Assembly (NCBI GenBank): GCA_951394045.1
Contig: OX595993.1
Coordinates: 1,922,001-1,986,000, forward strand
Origin: Nitzschia sp. DOCU1
Lineage: Eukaryota; Bacillariophyta; Bacillariophyceae; Bacillariales; Bacillariaceae
Length of the DNA: 64,000 nucleotides
Direction of reading: 5' to 3'
Shown here: one piece after another, positions 41,968 through 51,427 of the stretch
How positions within the stretch are numbered: the first letter of the stretch is position 1
Layout: each line of letters starts with the position of its first letter
Program-made: the position numbers and the translations under genes
Notes under the pieces: model-generated
What the model saw: only the letters and a program-made list of their open reading frames with translations
Database searches by the model: none
Told to the model about the DNA's origin: nothing

Positions 41968-43124
41968 ATGACTGCTAGCACACTGGAGTTGGGCGTCCGG
42001 TTATTTAGGGAGCTCGGCCAAGAATTTTCGGCGTCCGTCTTCGGTACTACGCGCCGTGGGTTATCGTCGCTTCCTTGTGGAGCTGTTGCTGGGGACGATG
42101 ACTCCTCGGTAACAGCCTTTTACTTGAATCCCTTTGTGGATGGGGAATGTGCGGGGGTTGACTTTGTGGGTAAGAATTGTCACATATTGAATCAAGAAGT
42201 CCCTTTTTTAATAAAAATGCCAATCTCATCGCCCCTCCGCCACCGCCCATCAGTCATTGTCATGCTCGCCGTCGTTGTCCATGCCGTTTCTTGGTGGCCG
42301 CGGTGGATGTTATGGGAGCCTCTAGCGAATTCCCGAATGCATGGCCATAAAGGGTGGGATGCCTCCGAGTGCCAGAGATTCAGTCAGACTGCTACATCGC
42401 TGCTTTTCTTTTGCATGTCGGCGTTTTTCGCGTCTCGGATTTTGTTGCCCAAAGAGTGGTTATTCTCGAGAGAAGCATGGGTCCCTTTAAGAGCTTTCGT
42501 GGACGCAGATTTCAAATTCTATTACCTTCTGTATATTGCAAGATTCTTGTCGGATCTGGTTTCGATTTTCTTTGAAGATCGAAAACAAGTACGTGCCGCT
42601 TCCATATTTTGTTAGTACTGGAGGACGGAATCGTTCTTGGATGGAACGGGTCATTCACAATGGTGTTTTGTTGCTGCTGCTTTTCGTAGGAGGCATTTAT
42701 TGCGTCATTTATTCACCACCTTGTGACAATCGGCCTGGTCTACGGATCGGCAGCATGTGGTCATATTGGATACGGGGGCATTATCATGTTTTTCTTTGAC
42801 TGGGCGGATATTCCTTTATTGGCAGCCAAGCTATTCAAATATCTGTCCAAACATCCTCGAGATCTCTTTCAGTTTTGTGCCAATCGGCTCTTTGAAGCAT
42901 TTGCTTTGTGCTTTTTGTTGACCAGAAATGTATACTACAATTATGTCGTCTACGCGGCTCTCGCTGATCTGGAAGCGAACTTTGTGAATCGGTCCTGCCA
43001 GGCCTTGATGATCATGCTGGTAGGGCTTCAGACGTATTGGCTGTACTTGATTTTCAAGGCGGTGGAACGTCAACAGCGACGTGGCGGTCGTGAGTACGGA
43101 AGGATCATCATAAATCAGAGGTGA
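41968..43124 (+). CDS. TLC-domain protein 2 (ceramide-synthase-like)
   Basis: Exons 41968-42169, 42254-42588 and 42690-43124 give 323 residues. The first two exons have exactly the lengths of those in gene 1 (202 and 335 nt), and splice phases are the same. The first intron is 84 nt and open, so retaining it would keep the frame. Domain residues match gene 1 (FYYLLYIARFLSDLV; EAFIASFIHHLVTIGLVYGS; FFFDWADIPLLAAKLF). The last residues (RRGGREYGRIIINQR) differ completely from gene 1 because the homology stops at about 43089, inside the coding sequence, where unrelated DNA belonging to the convergent oxidoreductase begins. Its 3' coding part overlaps that gene antisense. Confidence 0.8.
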
Positions 43125-43814
43125 TTGATATTTGTAGGTCTGAAATAAAGAGGAGTCCAGGATCAAAGTCACCATGAATTTTGCCACGGTCGAACGCGTA
43201 ACAATGGCGTCGGCGGCAAACAAACCACCAGGTGGTGTCGAATACAAGACATGCTTTTGAGGCTCCCCATCTCGCAGATTGGTGGGTCGGACCATGCACC
43301 ATTCGGGCGATTGCAGCTTGAGGAAATGTGCGGCGGTTTCTTCATTGTCGCAATGAGGTGGAAGAAGAGTTCGACACAAGAATAAAATGGTGCGGTCGGC
43401 CATGGAACGTGGCTCGTCCGTAGGTACAGTGACACCAGCGGTTCCCATTAGAATGAATTTGGCACTCGGAGGCATGACCTTGGTCAATCGCGTCACAGCG
43501 TCCGTGACAAGTCGACGATCCTCTCGTCCAAACATACCAGCCAAAGTCATGTTGTGACCCAAACAGCTCACAACATGAGTACAATCTTGAGTAAGTTTCT
43601 CGAGATCTTGGTCAGAAACTTGGGAGATCGATGCTTCTGTAATCTGAAGCCGTTCGCCGTAACTGGATGTCGTCAAAAGACTCTTCATCTTTTCGACACT
43701 TCGACAAATCACCTTGACGTTTTGACCTTGATCCAACAAATATTGGACGACATACTTTCCGGTAGCACCCGTAGCACCCACAACGAATGTAGTAGTAGAC
43801 GAAGAAGAAGACAT
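42831..43814 (-). CDS. NAD(P)-binding Rossmann protein (NmrA/SDR-like) with antisense-derived tail
   Basis: 327 residues from the ATG at 43814. Residues 8-236 are an atypical short-chain dehydrogenase fold: FVVGATGATGKYVVQYLL (dinucleotide loop), VKVICRS, THVVSCLGHN, KFILMGTAGVTVP and EWCMVRPTNLRDGE. The fold would normally end near YQSPLIYDD (residues 229-237). The remaining 90 residues are the reverse complement of TLC gene 2 exon 3 coding sequence, and no stop intervenes until 42831. So the native C-terminus was probably lost when the two loci were joined. Homologous proteins act as NAD(P)H-sensing or isoflavone-reductase-like oxidoreductases. The substrate is unknown. Confidence 0.75.
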   Translation of the reverse strand: MSSSSSTTTFVVGATGATGKYVVQYLLDQGQNVKVICRSVEKMKSLLTTSSYGERLQITEASISQVSDQDLEKLTQDCTHVVSCLGHNMTLAGMFGREDRRLVTDAVTRLTKVMPPSAKFILMGTAGVTVPTDEPRSMADRTILFLCRTLLPPHCDNEETAAHFLKLQSPEWCMVRPTNLRDGEPQKHVLYSTPPGGLFAADAIVTRSTVAKFMVTLILDSSLFQTYKYQSPLIYDDPSVLTTATSLLTFHRLENQVQPIRLKPYQHDHQGLAGPIHKVRFQISESRVDDIIVVYISGQQKAQSKCFKEPIGTKLKEISRMFGQIFE

Positions 43815-44559
43815 GGTTACAGTTTTGTTTGGAAAGCGTTGCGATGAATGCAATGGGATGATCTTTGTTTTAATGAGAACGGCAACTTTGATGTTGCCGA
43901 GATCAGGAATTTGAGTGTGCGATCTTTGATTCGTGGCGAAAGAGGAGCGAGGGCTTAATTTATGACCCTCCTTCCGGTTACGTAGAATATATACGACGAT
44001 AAGGCCGCGCTGTGGATCGTTCTACGAAGTTCCTTGCTTTACAATAAACATAAGCCCGGTCGTGGGCGGCGCGTTTCTTCGCTCGCGCCCAACCAATGCG
44101 CCTGCTCATCAACTTTTTCCAGCGTCGAATGAAAAAACATGACGCGTGAAAGGACAACGATGAAATGAAAATGGGAGAAGCCCATATTCGCTGCTCGATT
44201 CCTCTTGGGACAAGAATGAATAAGAGGGAACAAAAGTCATATTCGTTCGCAGAAATGCACACCTAAAGTTGTTGTTGTTGGTGGTGTTTTCTTGCAGCAC
44301 TATTGTGCATAGTATGGAATAGGCGTGAGGCACGTAGTACGTTCCTGCCTTGATTGAGGCCCAGAAGATACTTTTGCATTTTTGTAAACGTTGATAGTGC
44401 TAGAGGAGTTCTCGTGTCGTCCTCGTGCTTTTCGCTAGGAAGCTTGGGCGATCATAGTGAGGAACTTTCATCATTGGATGGCCACGGCGTTTTCTACGAG
44501 AAAACAGCAGGGCTATTGCTACCGGTAGGCGGGAGCAATGGGTCACTTACAACCGGAAG
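43815..44559. other. intergenic upstream of the ATPase relic
   Basis: 5' flank of the Rossmann gene. From about 44354 an open frame leads into the relic of the ATPase gene. Its first part shows no clear similarity to the intact gene. Confidence 0.4.
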
Positions 44560-44720
44560 TTCGTCATCCTTTTCTGCCTTGCAACCCCAGGAACGAAAAG
44601 TCAATGATTTGTCAAGCTTGACCATCGATAGTTGAAATTGATTCGGTGGGTATTCATGGGAGGGAACAGGAGATTTACGACCTTACTAAGAACCACCTCG
44701 ACTCAGTCGTTGACTCACTC
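44560..44720 (+). pseudogene. relic of the AAA-type ATPase gene 5' part
   Basis: 44560-44720 matches 45226-45380 of the intact gene: TTTTCTGCCTTGCAACC, then the segment encoding NDLSSLTIDK and the HGR(D/E) start of the ATPase domain. Two single-base losses (at GATA-GTTG and AAA-TTGATTCG) break the frame at 44631. Similarity fades by about 44720, so only the linker before the ATPase domain survives. Confidence 0.75.
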
Positions 44721-44932
44721 AATGAATCGAATAAGAAGGATCCCACGCGCGCACGCTCTGGCACCACGCGCTTACCGACCTCCGCGTGTCACTACGTCCG
44801 GTACCCACGCCACTACCGATAATACGACAAAATCACGACCTTAACCGTACTACCGGTAGTAGAGCGAGGTAAGCTTTTATGTACGTAGAAGAAGTTCGTA
44901 CATGACATGCGCACACCGAATTTGAAAGAGAA

Positions 44933-47496
44933 ATGCGAGGGAAAGATTCTCCTAGTAGATCGTCGCCGATGGACCTCTCTATCTTCATCAATGATGATGG
45001 TGATGATTATGTGTTTGAGCGGGTTTTCAAAAAGATACGGCGACCAATAGCTTCCATGTCGTATTCAACTAAGAAAGGCTCGCTAAGAAGTTCGGTGGAT
45101 AAGGATGATGGGGTTTCCTCGTTGAATCGCGATGAGGACAGATCAGCGTTGCTCTTTTTCAAAGATGGCGGCAGTGGCGACTTTCAACAATTCGGGGGGA
45201 GTAGTCGAAGCGGGTCGACCCCACCAATGTCATCGTTTTCTGCCTTGCAACCTCAGAAACGCAAAAGCAATGATTTGTCAAGCCTAACAATCGATAAGTT
45301 GAAATTTGATTCGTTGGGAATACACGGAAGGGATCCGGAGATCGCGGCCCTGAAGAGTCAATGCAATTCACTACTCGAGGCGACGTCAGAACGACGATTA
45401 ACACTTATCTCGGGGGCTAGCGGGAGTGGAAAATCCAAACTAGCAGAGACACTCCGTCACCGGCTGGTCAGGCACAAGGGACTTCATGCCAGGGGTAAAT
45501 TCGACTTAAACATGAGAAACGAGCCCTATTCAGGGATTGCTGGCGCTTGTGCCGAGATTTGCGGGTCCGTCCTAAAATTGCGCGAGGAAGAACCCATTAA
45601 ATTCCAAATGCTGTGCAAGGAAATAGAGACTGCGCTGGGATCGGAAGCCTCTTTACTAGCCCGAGTCATACCTGCCATTGAGGAGTTGGTTGAAACTGCT
45701 TTGACCAGTGGCACATCGTCACCACAGTCATCACCGGGCGACGCCAAAAATCGAATTCAATTCGCTTTCTTACGGTTCTTTCGCGTTGTATCAAAAGAAT
45801 TCTCCCCACTACTCATCGTGTTGGACGATCTTCAGTGGGCAGATAGCTCCTCTTTGGATCTTTTGGAGGTTTTGATGTTAGATCGGAAGAACCCGAAATT
45901 CATGGTCATCGGGATCTATCGATCCAACGAGGTAGACGAGACCCATATCTTCTACAAGTGCCTACGTGAGCTTGAACAAAGAAGCCTGGACGGGGACTTT
46001 ATTCTTAGTCGTCTGGAAATTAATGACTTGGATATTGAGGCTGTCCATGGAATTATCCAAGATTTACTCAATTGTCAAGGTGACTCACGTACATTAGTTT
46101 TGGCGCAGATATGTCTTTACAAGACGAACGGGAACCCCTTTTACCTCCTTCACTATTTGGCCATGCTGTACAACAAGAAGCTGTTGCAATTCAATTTTGG
46201 TACCTTGTCGTGGACTTGGAACGAGGAGGAAATCGAATCCAGCACTCAAGCCAGCGACAATGTCGTAGATCTGCTGAAGCGGAAAATGTTTTGTCTCCCA
46301 ACCAATGTTTTGAAACTGCTCAAGCTGGCTTCCTGCCTGGGCTCTACATTCGAGGTCGAGACTCTGCGATTGTTATGGGTGAAATTGGACGTGGATGGCT
46401 CATCAATTGACGATTCGTTATTTTCTGCCGGTTTAACGCAACTTGAAGAGGAAGGTCTGTTTGCGAAGGGATCCGAATTGCCCCCTCGTCGTAGATGGAG
46501 TCACGACAAAATTCATGAAGCTGCCATCGAGCTTGTCCCAGAAGATGAGCGGGGTGCTTGGAAACAACGGACAGGAGAAATACTTGTATCTGAGCTCAAC
46601 GAGGAAAAGTTGGATTCTGCAATATTTGTTGTGGTTAACCTGCTAAATGAGGCGCCCCTTGAAACAAGCAACGTTGAATCGCAGTTGAAGCTTGCTCGTT
46701 TGAACCTGGGAGCAAGTTACAAAGCCATCAAAGTCTCGGCGTTCGAGAGCGCCGCTAAATATGCTGGGAAAGGGATAGAGTTGTTGCCGGATAACCATTG
46801 GAAGGAGCACTACGACCTAAGCTTAAGTCTCTATTCTATCGGGGCCAAGGCGGAGGGCTTTCTTGGCAACGTTGAGATGATGGAATGTTATTGCAAAGCC
46901 GTTTTGTCGCAAGATGACCATCCTCTCGTTGATAAATTGGATGTTTATCACACTTGGATCGACAGCGTTTTGAATCGTGCAAAGGTTCAAGAGGCCACTG
47001 ATCTGGCTTTGGAAGTCCTTGCAAAGTTCAAGTGCCGCTTCCCCAAGAATCCTGTCTTCGTTGGTCTGGGAGTCGTTAGCAATATCATCGGCATCAAGGC
47101 TACGATGAAGTCTCGACAGCCTGCTAAGCGTCCCCGCATGACCGATAAAACAAGGATTGAACTAATGAAGTTGCTTGACAAGCTCGCAACTTGTTTTTAC
47201 ATGCTGAAGGATGATCGACTACCATTGGCTGTGTTTCGAAGCCTTAATTGGACGATGAAATACGGAGTCTGTGATTATTCTTCTGCCGCTTTTGCCACAA
47301 CAGGGATGATGTTGACTGGCATATTAGATGATATACAAGGAGGCGCATTCTACGGTCAGCACGCTCTTGATCTTTTGCGGGGCTCTGGGTCCAAGCTGAT
47401 GGCATCGCGCGTAATGTTTTGCGTGCATTCCTTGCTCTTTGCATGGACGCAACCGTTCAGGAGCCAGACCAAACCTCTACTGCAAGCGTATGATAT
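44933..47496 (+). CDS. large AAA/NACHT-like predicted ATPase, 3' end lost in assembly gap
   Basis: At least 854 residues from the ATG at 44933, and truncated by the gap. Residues 1-120 are polar and Ser/Asp-rich. The ATPase domain begins at HGRDPEI (about 131), with Walker A GASGSGKS (161-168) and Walker B PLLIVLDDLQWAD (about 292-304), followed by a NPFYLLHYLA element and a winged-helix-like region (EEEGLFAKGSELPPRRRWSH). Helical repeats follow (LARLNLGASYKAIKVSAFES, and so on), as in bacterial and diatom signalling ATPases of the PknK/MalT type, where the C-terminal part is often a kinase, cyclase or DNA-binding output. That part is not visible here. The residues right of the gap belong to another gene, so no sequence should be read across it. 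Confidence 0.8.
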
Positions 47497-47696
47497 NNNN
47501 NNNNNNNNNNNNNNNNNNNNNNNNNNNNNNNNNNNNNNNNNNNNNNNNNNNNNNNNNNNNNNNNNNNNNNNNNNNNNNNNNNNNNNNNNNNNNNNNNNNN
47601 NNNNNNNNNNNNNNNNNNNNNNNNNNNNNNNNNNNNNNNNNNNNNNNNNNNNNNNNNNNNNNNNNNNNNNNNNNNNNNNNNNNNNNNNNNNNNNNN
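47497..47696. other. assembly gap (200 N)
   Basis: Exactly 200 undetermined bases, a usual placeholder length, so the real gap size is unknown. The left side is the ATPase gene and the right side is the tail of a TLC gene. A missing block of at least about 1 kb is likely. Confidence 0.97.
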
Positions 47697-47734
47697 GCGG
47701 AAATATAGAAGATGTGCGTGAAAAGGATGCATAG
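47697..47734 (+). CDS. C-terminal end of a third TLC gene (partial, 5' in gap)
   Basis: Reads GGNIEDVREKDA then TAG, almost the same as the end of TLC gene 1 (GGNVEDVREKNE). The following 330 bp also match gene 1's 3' flank. The rest of this copy lies in the gap or is missing. Confidence 0.75.
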
Positions 47735-48060
47735 TTTGCTCTTCTCGCTGGGGGTTGCGGGTCTGGACGACTTTGACGAGTTGTGAGCTTGTAGAGTACA
47801 ATGGTACTCAACATAATGAATCTATGCCTTCCAGAGGGGAGCCCGCTTGGCCGATTTCGCTAACGGCAACCTCGAGTAAAATTCGTGGTTGGCGATTCCT
47901 GTTTGTACTAGTACAGTCATCATTCTTCGTGGCACTCCCTGACCCATATCTTCGCCAAGCTTCGAATACAAGAATCTTCTGGGAGCTTGGATTCGAAGCA
48001 TTAGCTTTTCAACTAGGACCAGCCACCTGCAACTCAAGGCGCAGAGGGCTGCCTCCTCTA
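47735..48060. repeat. duplicated 3' flank of TLC gene 1
   Basis: Homologous to 41205-41580, with shared blocks around GGCAACCTCGA(G/T)TAAAATTC and CTTCGCC(A/G)AG(G/C)(C/T)TCGAATAC. It supports a segmental duplication that included a complete TLC gene. Confidence 0.75.
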
Positions 48061-48238
48061 GTGACAGTCCGTTGTCGACCAACGATCAAAGGAATCAGCT
48101 GATGCTACGGCCTGTCATGCTAGTATTTGGCTTTCCTCTTTGTCTAGAACGGGGACAGCTGAAATAGCCAGGCGCAGTGTCCATGAGTCTGATCAGAAAT
48201 CATTCTTTGGTGGTAGATCCCATTCGGTAGGCGACAAG

Positions 48239-49048
48239 CTAGGATTTTGCGCCATTCTGGTGGTCCTTTATCAGCATCCTGCTGCCATCAGAAGTTATCA
48301 CTTTGATTGCCAAACTGGACGAAGACGAGGGTTTTCTCCTGCTTTGATTGACGTACAAGAAATCCATAGTTTCTTCCAATGAAACTAGCGACACCAGCTC
48401 AAACGGGATCCGATGCTTCTTTCCTTGACCTTTATTCTCGTTAACATAGCTCCTCATGATATCGGCCGCTTTCAATATTGCTGTTTCGGCTTTTTCCAGC
48501 ATGGACATCATGGCCATACGTTGAATCCCCGTGGCCAAGTCCAAGGGGTTGGTCTCGATCAAACGATCCGGGCGGAGAAAAATGTTGTGACTGCCAAAAG
48601 AGACATCACCTCCGTATTTCAACAAGAGCTCCAGGATCTGAAGTGCACGAGCTAATGCCGAGCGATATTGCCCCTGATGATAAACATTCAAGACGGCCAC
48701 ATGCACTGGAGTAGGAGTATCCCCAAAGAATTTTTTCCACAGAAAGACTTTGTCCATATTGGCCCAATAATCGTTATTCGATTCCGGTGACAGCCTCGTT
48801 CGACCATCGTCATGTTCATTCGTTTCAGTAGAAGACACGCTTCGGTCGATCATTAGCCCCAGCGTGAAGTTTGGATCGACACCATGTTGCAAGAGCGCCT
48901 CGACTTCCTTGGGGTTATTCTCCAGAATTGCATCCAACAAGAGTTTTCCCGGCGATCTATAGAGAGGATCCTCTGTCGATAAGAGCTCATTGACCCCTGC
49001 TGGTCCTCGACTCCAAAAGAGGCTGCGTAGACCCACGTCGTTCATCAT
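48239..49048 (-). CDS. ankyrin-like repeat protein
   Basis: 269 residues from the ATG at 49048. The frame is open upstream, but only a GTG is available there. Ankyrin-like segments are LLLDAILENNPKEVEALLQH with GVDPN (about residues 35-60), and TPTPVHVAVLNVYHQG with LELLLKYGGDVSF (about 110-160), then NPLDLATGIQRMAM. The spacing is irregular and the middle has an acidic insertion (ETNEHDDGRTRLSPESNND). No other domain, leader or membrane span is seen. Such repeats mediate protein contacts, and a partner cannot be inferred. It is divergent from the acidic protein gene at 49601. Confidence 0.65.
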   Translation of the reverse strand: MMNDVGLRSLFWSRGPAGVNELLSTEDPLYRSPGKLLLDAILENNPKEVEALLQHGVDPNFTLGLMIDRSVSSTETNEHDDGRTRLSPESNNDYWANMDKVFLWKKFFGDTPTPVHVAVLNVYHQGQYRSALARALQILELLLKYGGDVSFGSHNIFLRPDRLIETNPLDLATGIQRMAMMSMLEKAETAILKAADIMRSYVNENKGQGKKHRIPFELVSLVSLEETMDFLYVNQSRRKPSSSSSLAIKVITSDGSRMLIKDHQNGAKS

Positions 49049-49600
49049 GAGACGCCGATATCCCCCCAGATGATCTACCTTTTCTACCGGTAGTTTTCCC
49101 ACAAAGAGTCGTCAGTCACCGTCCTTTCTTTACAGCATCTTTCGAACGATCGATAATAGCTAATGGCAGTTGCTTGTAGCAGGTCAAAATAATATCAGTG
49201 TGTGTTGATGGATGATGGAGGGTTCAAATTGCTACCACTACAATCAACCTATATGTCGGGTGAGATGGTTCGTGGACAACCGTATCGTGACGACACCATG
49301 GTCAAATTCTTTTTCTATCGTTGGCGATGGAGGAGACGGCCGGCGGGCGGAAGCCAGGCGCGCCGGCCGGTGGCAGGGAACAGTGTCGACTTGTCCGATC
49401 CGAAATGGGTCATATGTCCTTATTGAAGATGACCTCGCGCGCAACACAAAAGACGTACTTGATGCCACTATTCATTCATCATTCATTCCATCTGCCGTTG
49501 GATTTTGATTTCGTTCTTGTTGCTACTTTTGCCAAGGTACTACTATTAGAACATCAGTAATTGTCCGAACAGTGCTACATCGGTATTGACCTGCTTCAAC
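49049..49600. promoter_or_regulatory. divergent intergenic region with GC-rich inverted repeat
   Basis: 552 bp between two starts. It holds a perfect 9-bp inverted repeat CGGCCGGCG (49337-49345) / CGCCGGCCG (49361-49369) with a 15-nt loop. No gene was recognised. Confidence 0.4.
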
Positions 49601-50734
49601 ATGAGTGACGTAGATGAACTTCTAGATACAAGCTCGGAAGAGGAGGGCAGCGACGAGGACGAGAGTGAAGAAGAAGAGAGCGAGGAAGAGTCGGACGACG
49701 ACGATGAAGAAGAAGAATTCGTAGAAGTTGTGCGGCCTGGAAAATCAGCTGCGGCTGCCCCGGTGACAGGAGCACCCAAGAAACACCCTCCGAAAAAGCA
49801 AGCACCGAAGAAGCCTGCACAAGAAGAAGAGAGCGAGGAAGAGTCGGAGGATGAGGACGAGGAGGATGAAGACGACGACGAAGAAGAAGAATTCGTAGAA
49901 GTTGTGCGACCTGGAAAATCGGCTGCGTCTGCCCCAGTCTCGCCCAAGAAACCAGCGGTAGGAACGGCGGCAGGAGCACCCACAACCCCCAAGAAGCATC
50001 CTCCGAAAAAGCACGCACCACAGAAACATGCTCCCAAAGCGGCAGAGACGGTGGCGCCTCCCATGACAGCGCCAGGCCCTGATGACGATCCCGAAGTCGT
50101 TAAGCGATTTGAGCAATTGAGGGCCGAATTCCTCACATTTTCCAACTGGCGCTTGCTGCCCAACGGGAACTGCAAAAAGGAAGATGTGGTGGTATCGTTT
50201 CGGCAGCATTATCCAAAATATGCTGCCGAAGACGAACTGGCAACATCTGAGATTGAACTTTTGTTGCAAGACTGGTATCATCGTAAGATTCGAATGACCG
50301 TCATGGATGGTGTTTATGAAGGATTTCACTTGAATCCAAAGTACAAGGACACCGTCGGTGGATCGCCTGATGAAGTGACGACACCACCAGTCGCCCCATC
50401 GGCTGGCACCAAAAAGAGGGAAAGCAAATCAGAGGATTCGACCAAGAAGGACAAAGACAAGGAGAAGAAGAAAGAAAAGAAGGATAAAGATGAAAAATCC
50501 AAAAAGAAGGAAGGCGGTGATGAAAAGAAGGATAAGAAGGAAAAGAAAAAGTCCGAGGACAAAGATAAGGATAAGAAAAAGGAAAAGAAGGATAAGAAGG
50601 ATAAGAAAGAGAAGAAGGAGAAGTCGAAGGATAGTGAAAAAGACAGTGAAAAAGACAAGAAGAAGAAAAAGAAAGAGAAGGAAGGCGAGAAAGACAAGGA
50701 CAAGGAGAAGAAAAAGAAGAAGTCGAAAGACTGA
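49601..50734 (+). CDS. acidic/lysine-rich protein with internal duplication, function unknown
   Basis: 377 residues from the ATG at 49601. The N-terminal 150 residues contain two copies of a unit: an Asp/Glu run, then EEFVEVVRPGKSAA, then a Lys/Pro/His stretch (PKKHPPKKxAP). They lie at about 20-72 and 75-145. Residues 160-250 form the only globular-looking part (VVKRFEQLRAEFLTFSNWRL, EIELLLQDWYHRKIRMTVMD). From 268 on the protein is almost pure Lys/Asp/Glu/Ser (KDKDKEKKKEKK-like) to the end. The charge pattern suggests a nuclear or nucleolar, nucleic-acid- or histone-binding role, but this is inference. No family was recognised. Confidence 0.72.
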   Translation: MSDVDELLDTSSEEEGSDEDESEEEESEEESDDDDEEEEFVEVVRPGKSAAAAPVTGAPKKHPPKKQAPKKPAQEEESEEESEDEDEEDEDDDEEEEFVEVVRPGKSAASAPVSPKKPAVGTAAGAPTTPKKHPPKKHAPQKHAPKAAETVAPPMTAPGPDDDPEVVKRFEQLRAEFLTFSNWRLLPNGNCKKEDVVVSFRQHYPKYAAEDELATSEIELLLQDWYHRKIRMTVMDGVYEGFHLNPKYKDTVGGSPDEVTTPPVAPSAGTKKRESKSEDSTKKDKDKEKKKEKKDKDEKSKKKEGGDEKKDKKEKKKSEDKDKDKKKEKKDKKDKKEKKEKSKDSEKDSEKDKKKKKKEKEGEKDKDKEKKKKKSKD

Positions 50735-51427
50735 TCCAATCAATATCGTGTACTTTTCCGTCGGCGCAACTGCAGTCCTATTTGTTCCCGTGAAGGCGAA
50801 CAGTGGGGTGCGGCATGTTCATTATTCGATGCTATTCGTAACTTTTAGGTCCTACCCAGTTCAACAGTTCTTTGTTCCGGTTTTGTTTCATGTATGGATC
50901 ATTTATGGTCGAAGGCACCAAACACCTTAACGTCATGACGACGTTACATCCGCCTCACCACTGAAACGACAGTATATCCTGTACGCATAATACCAATGCA
51001 TGGTTTCTCTAGTAGAGAGATAGTCGAAAGTGTGGTATTGTGCGACTGGAACGATTCTGCAAGCTGACGCATCAAGAAGGGCCTAGGTACAAGGTGCATC
51101 GAGCTACTTGTACTCTTTAGAAGTCGGATTAGAGACGGGAGCAATGCCAAGAAGCTCCTCCCTAACATAATCATAATGACAAACTAGCTTCCAGCGCGCC
51201 GTGAGGCAAAAGGAGAAAGGAAAATGGAATAGCATTTTCGATCCAACTATAGTCAGCTACCTGGTAGTTGCGCTGCGCGCGCGATCACGCGATCGCGAAA
51301 GATACTGCGCTCAATCTAAAGATTGATGTCAAGAAACGAGCGCATCATCAAATCTTTTATTCTGTGACATCCAAAATAGGGAAGCTTGCAGCCAGATGCC
51401 TCTCCATCAAGGCAAGGAAGCCCACCG
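50735..51427. other. intergenic with GC-palindrome cluster
   Basis: No gene was seen. Near 51271-51298 overlapping CGCGATC/GCGATCGC palindromes lie about 130 bp before the allantoinase ATG. They could be a promoter element. Confidence 0.4.

Noticed and set aside
41604..41981. 125-codon minus-strand open frame in the spacer between TLC genes
   Set aside because: It starts at a non-ATG codon, has no family resemblance, and lies in the 5' flank of TLC gene 2.
42170..42253. Treating TLC gene 2's first intron as coding, since it is open and 84 nt long
   Set aside because: Gene 1 has an intron at exactly this place with the same phase and splice consensus, so it is an intron. Retention remains possible.
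49546..50743. Long minus-strand frames full of Ser/Leu/Phe opposite the acidic/Lys-rich gene
   Set aside because: They are complements of GAA/AAG-rich codons, so they are shadows without independent evidence.
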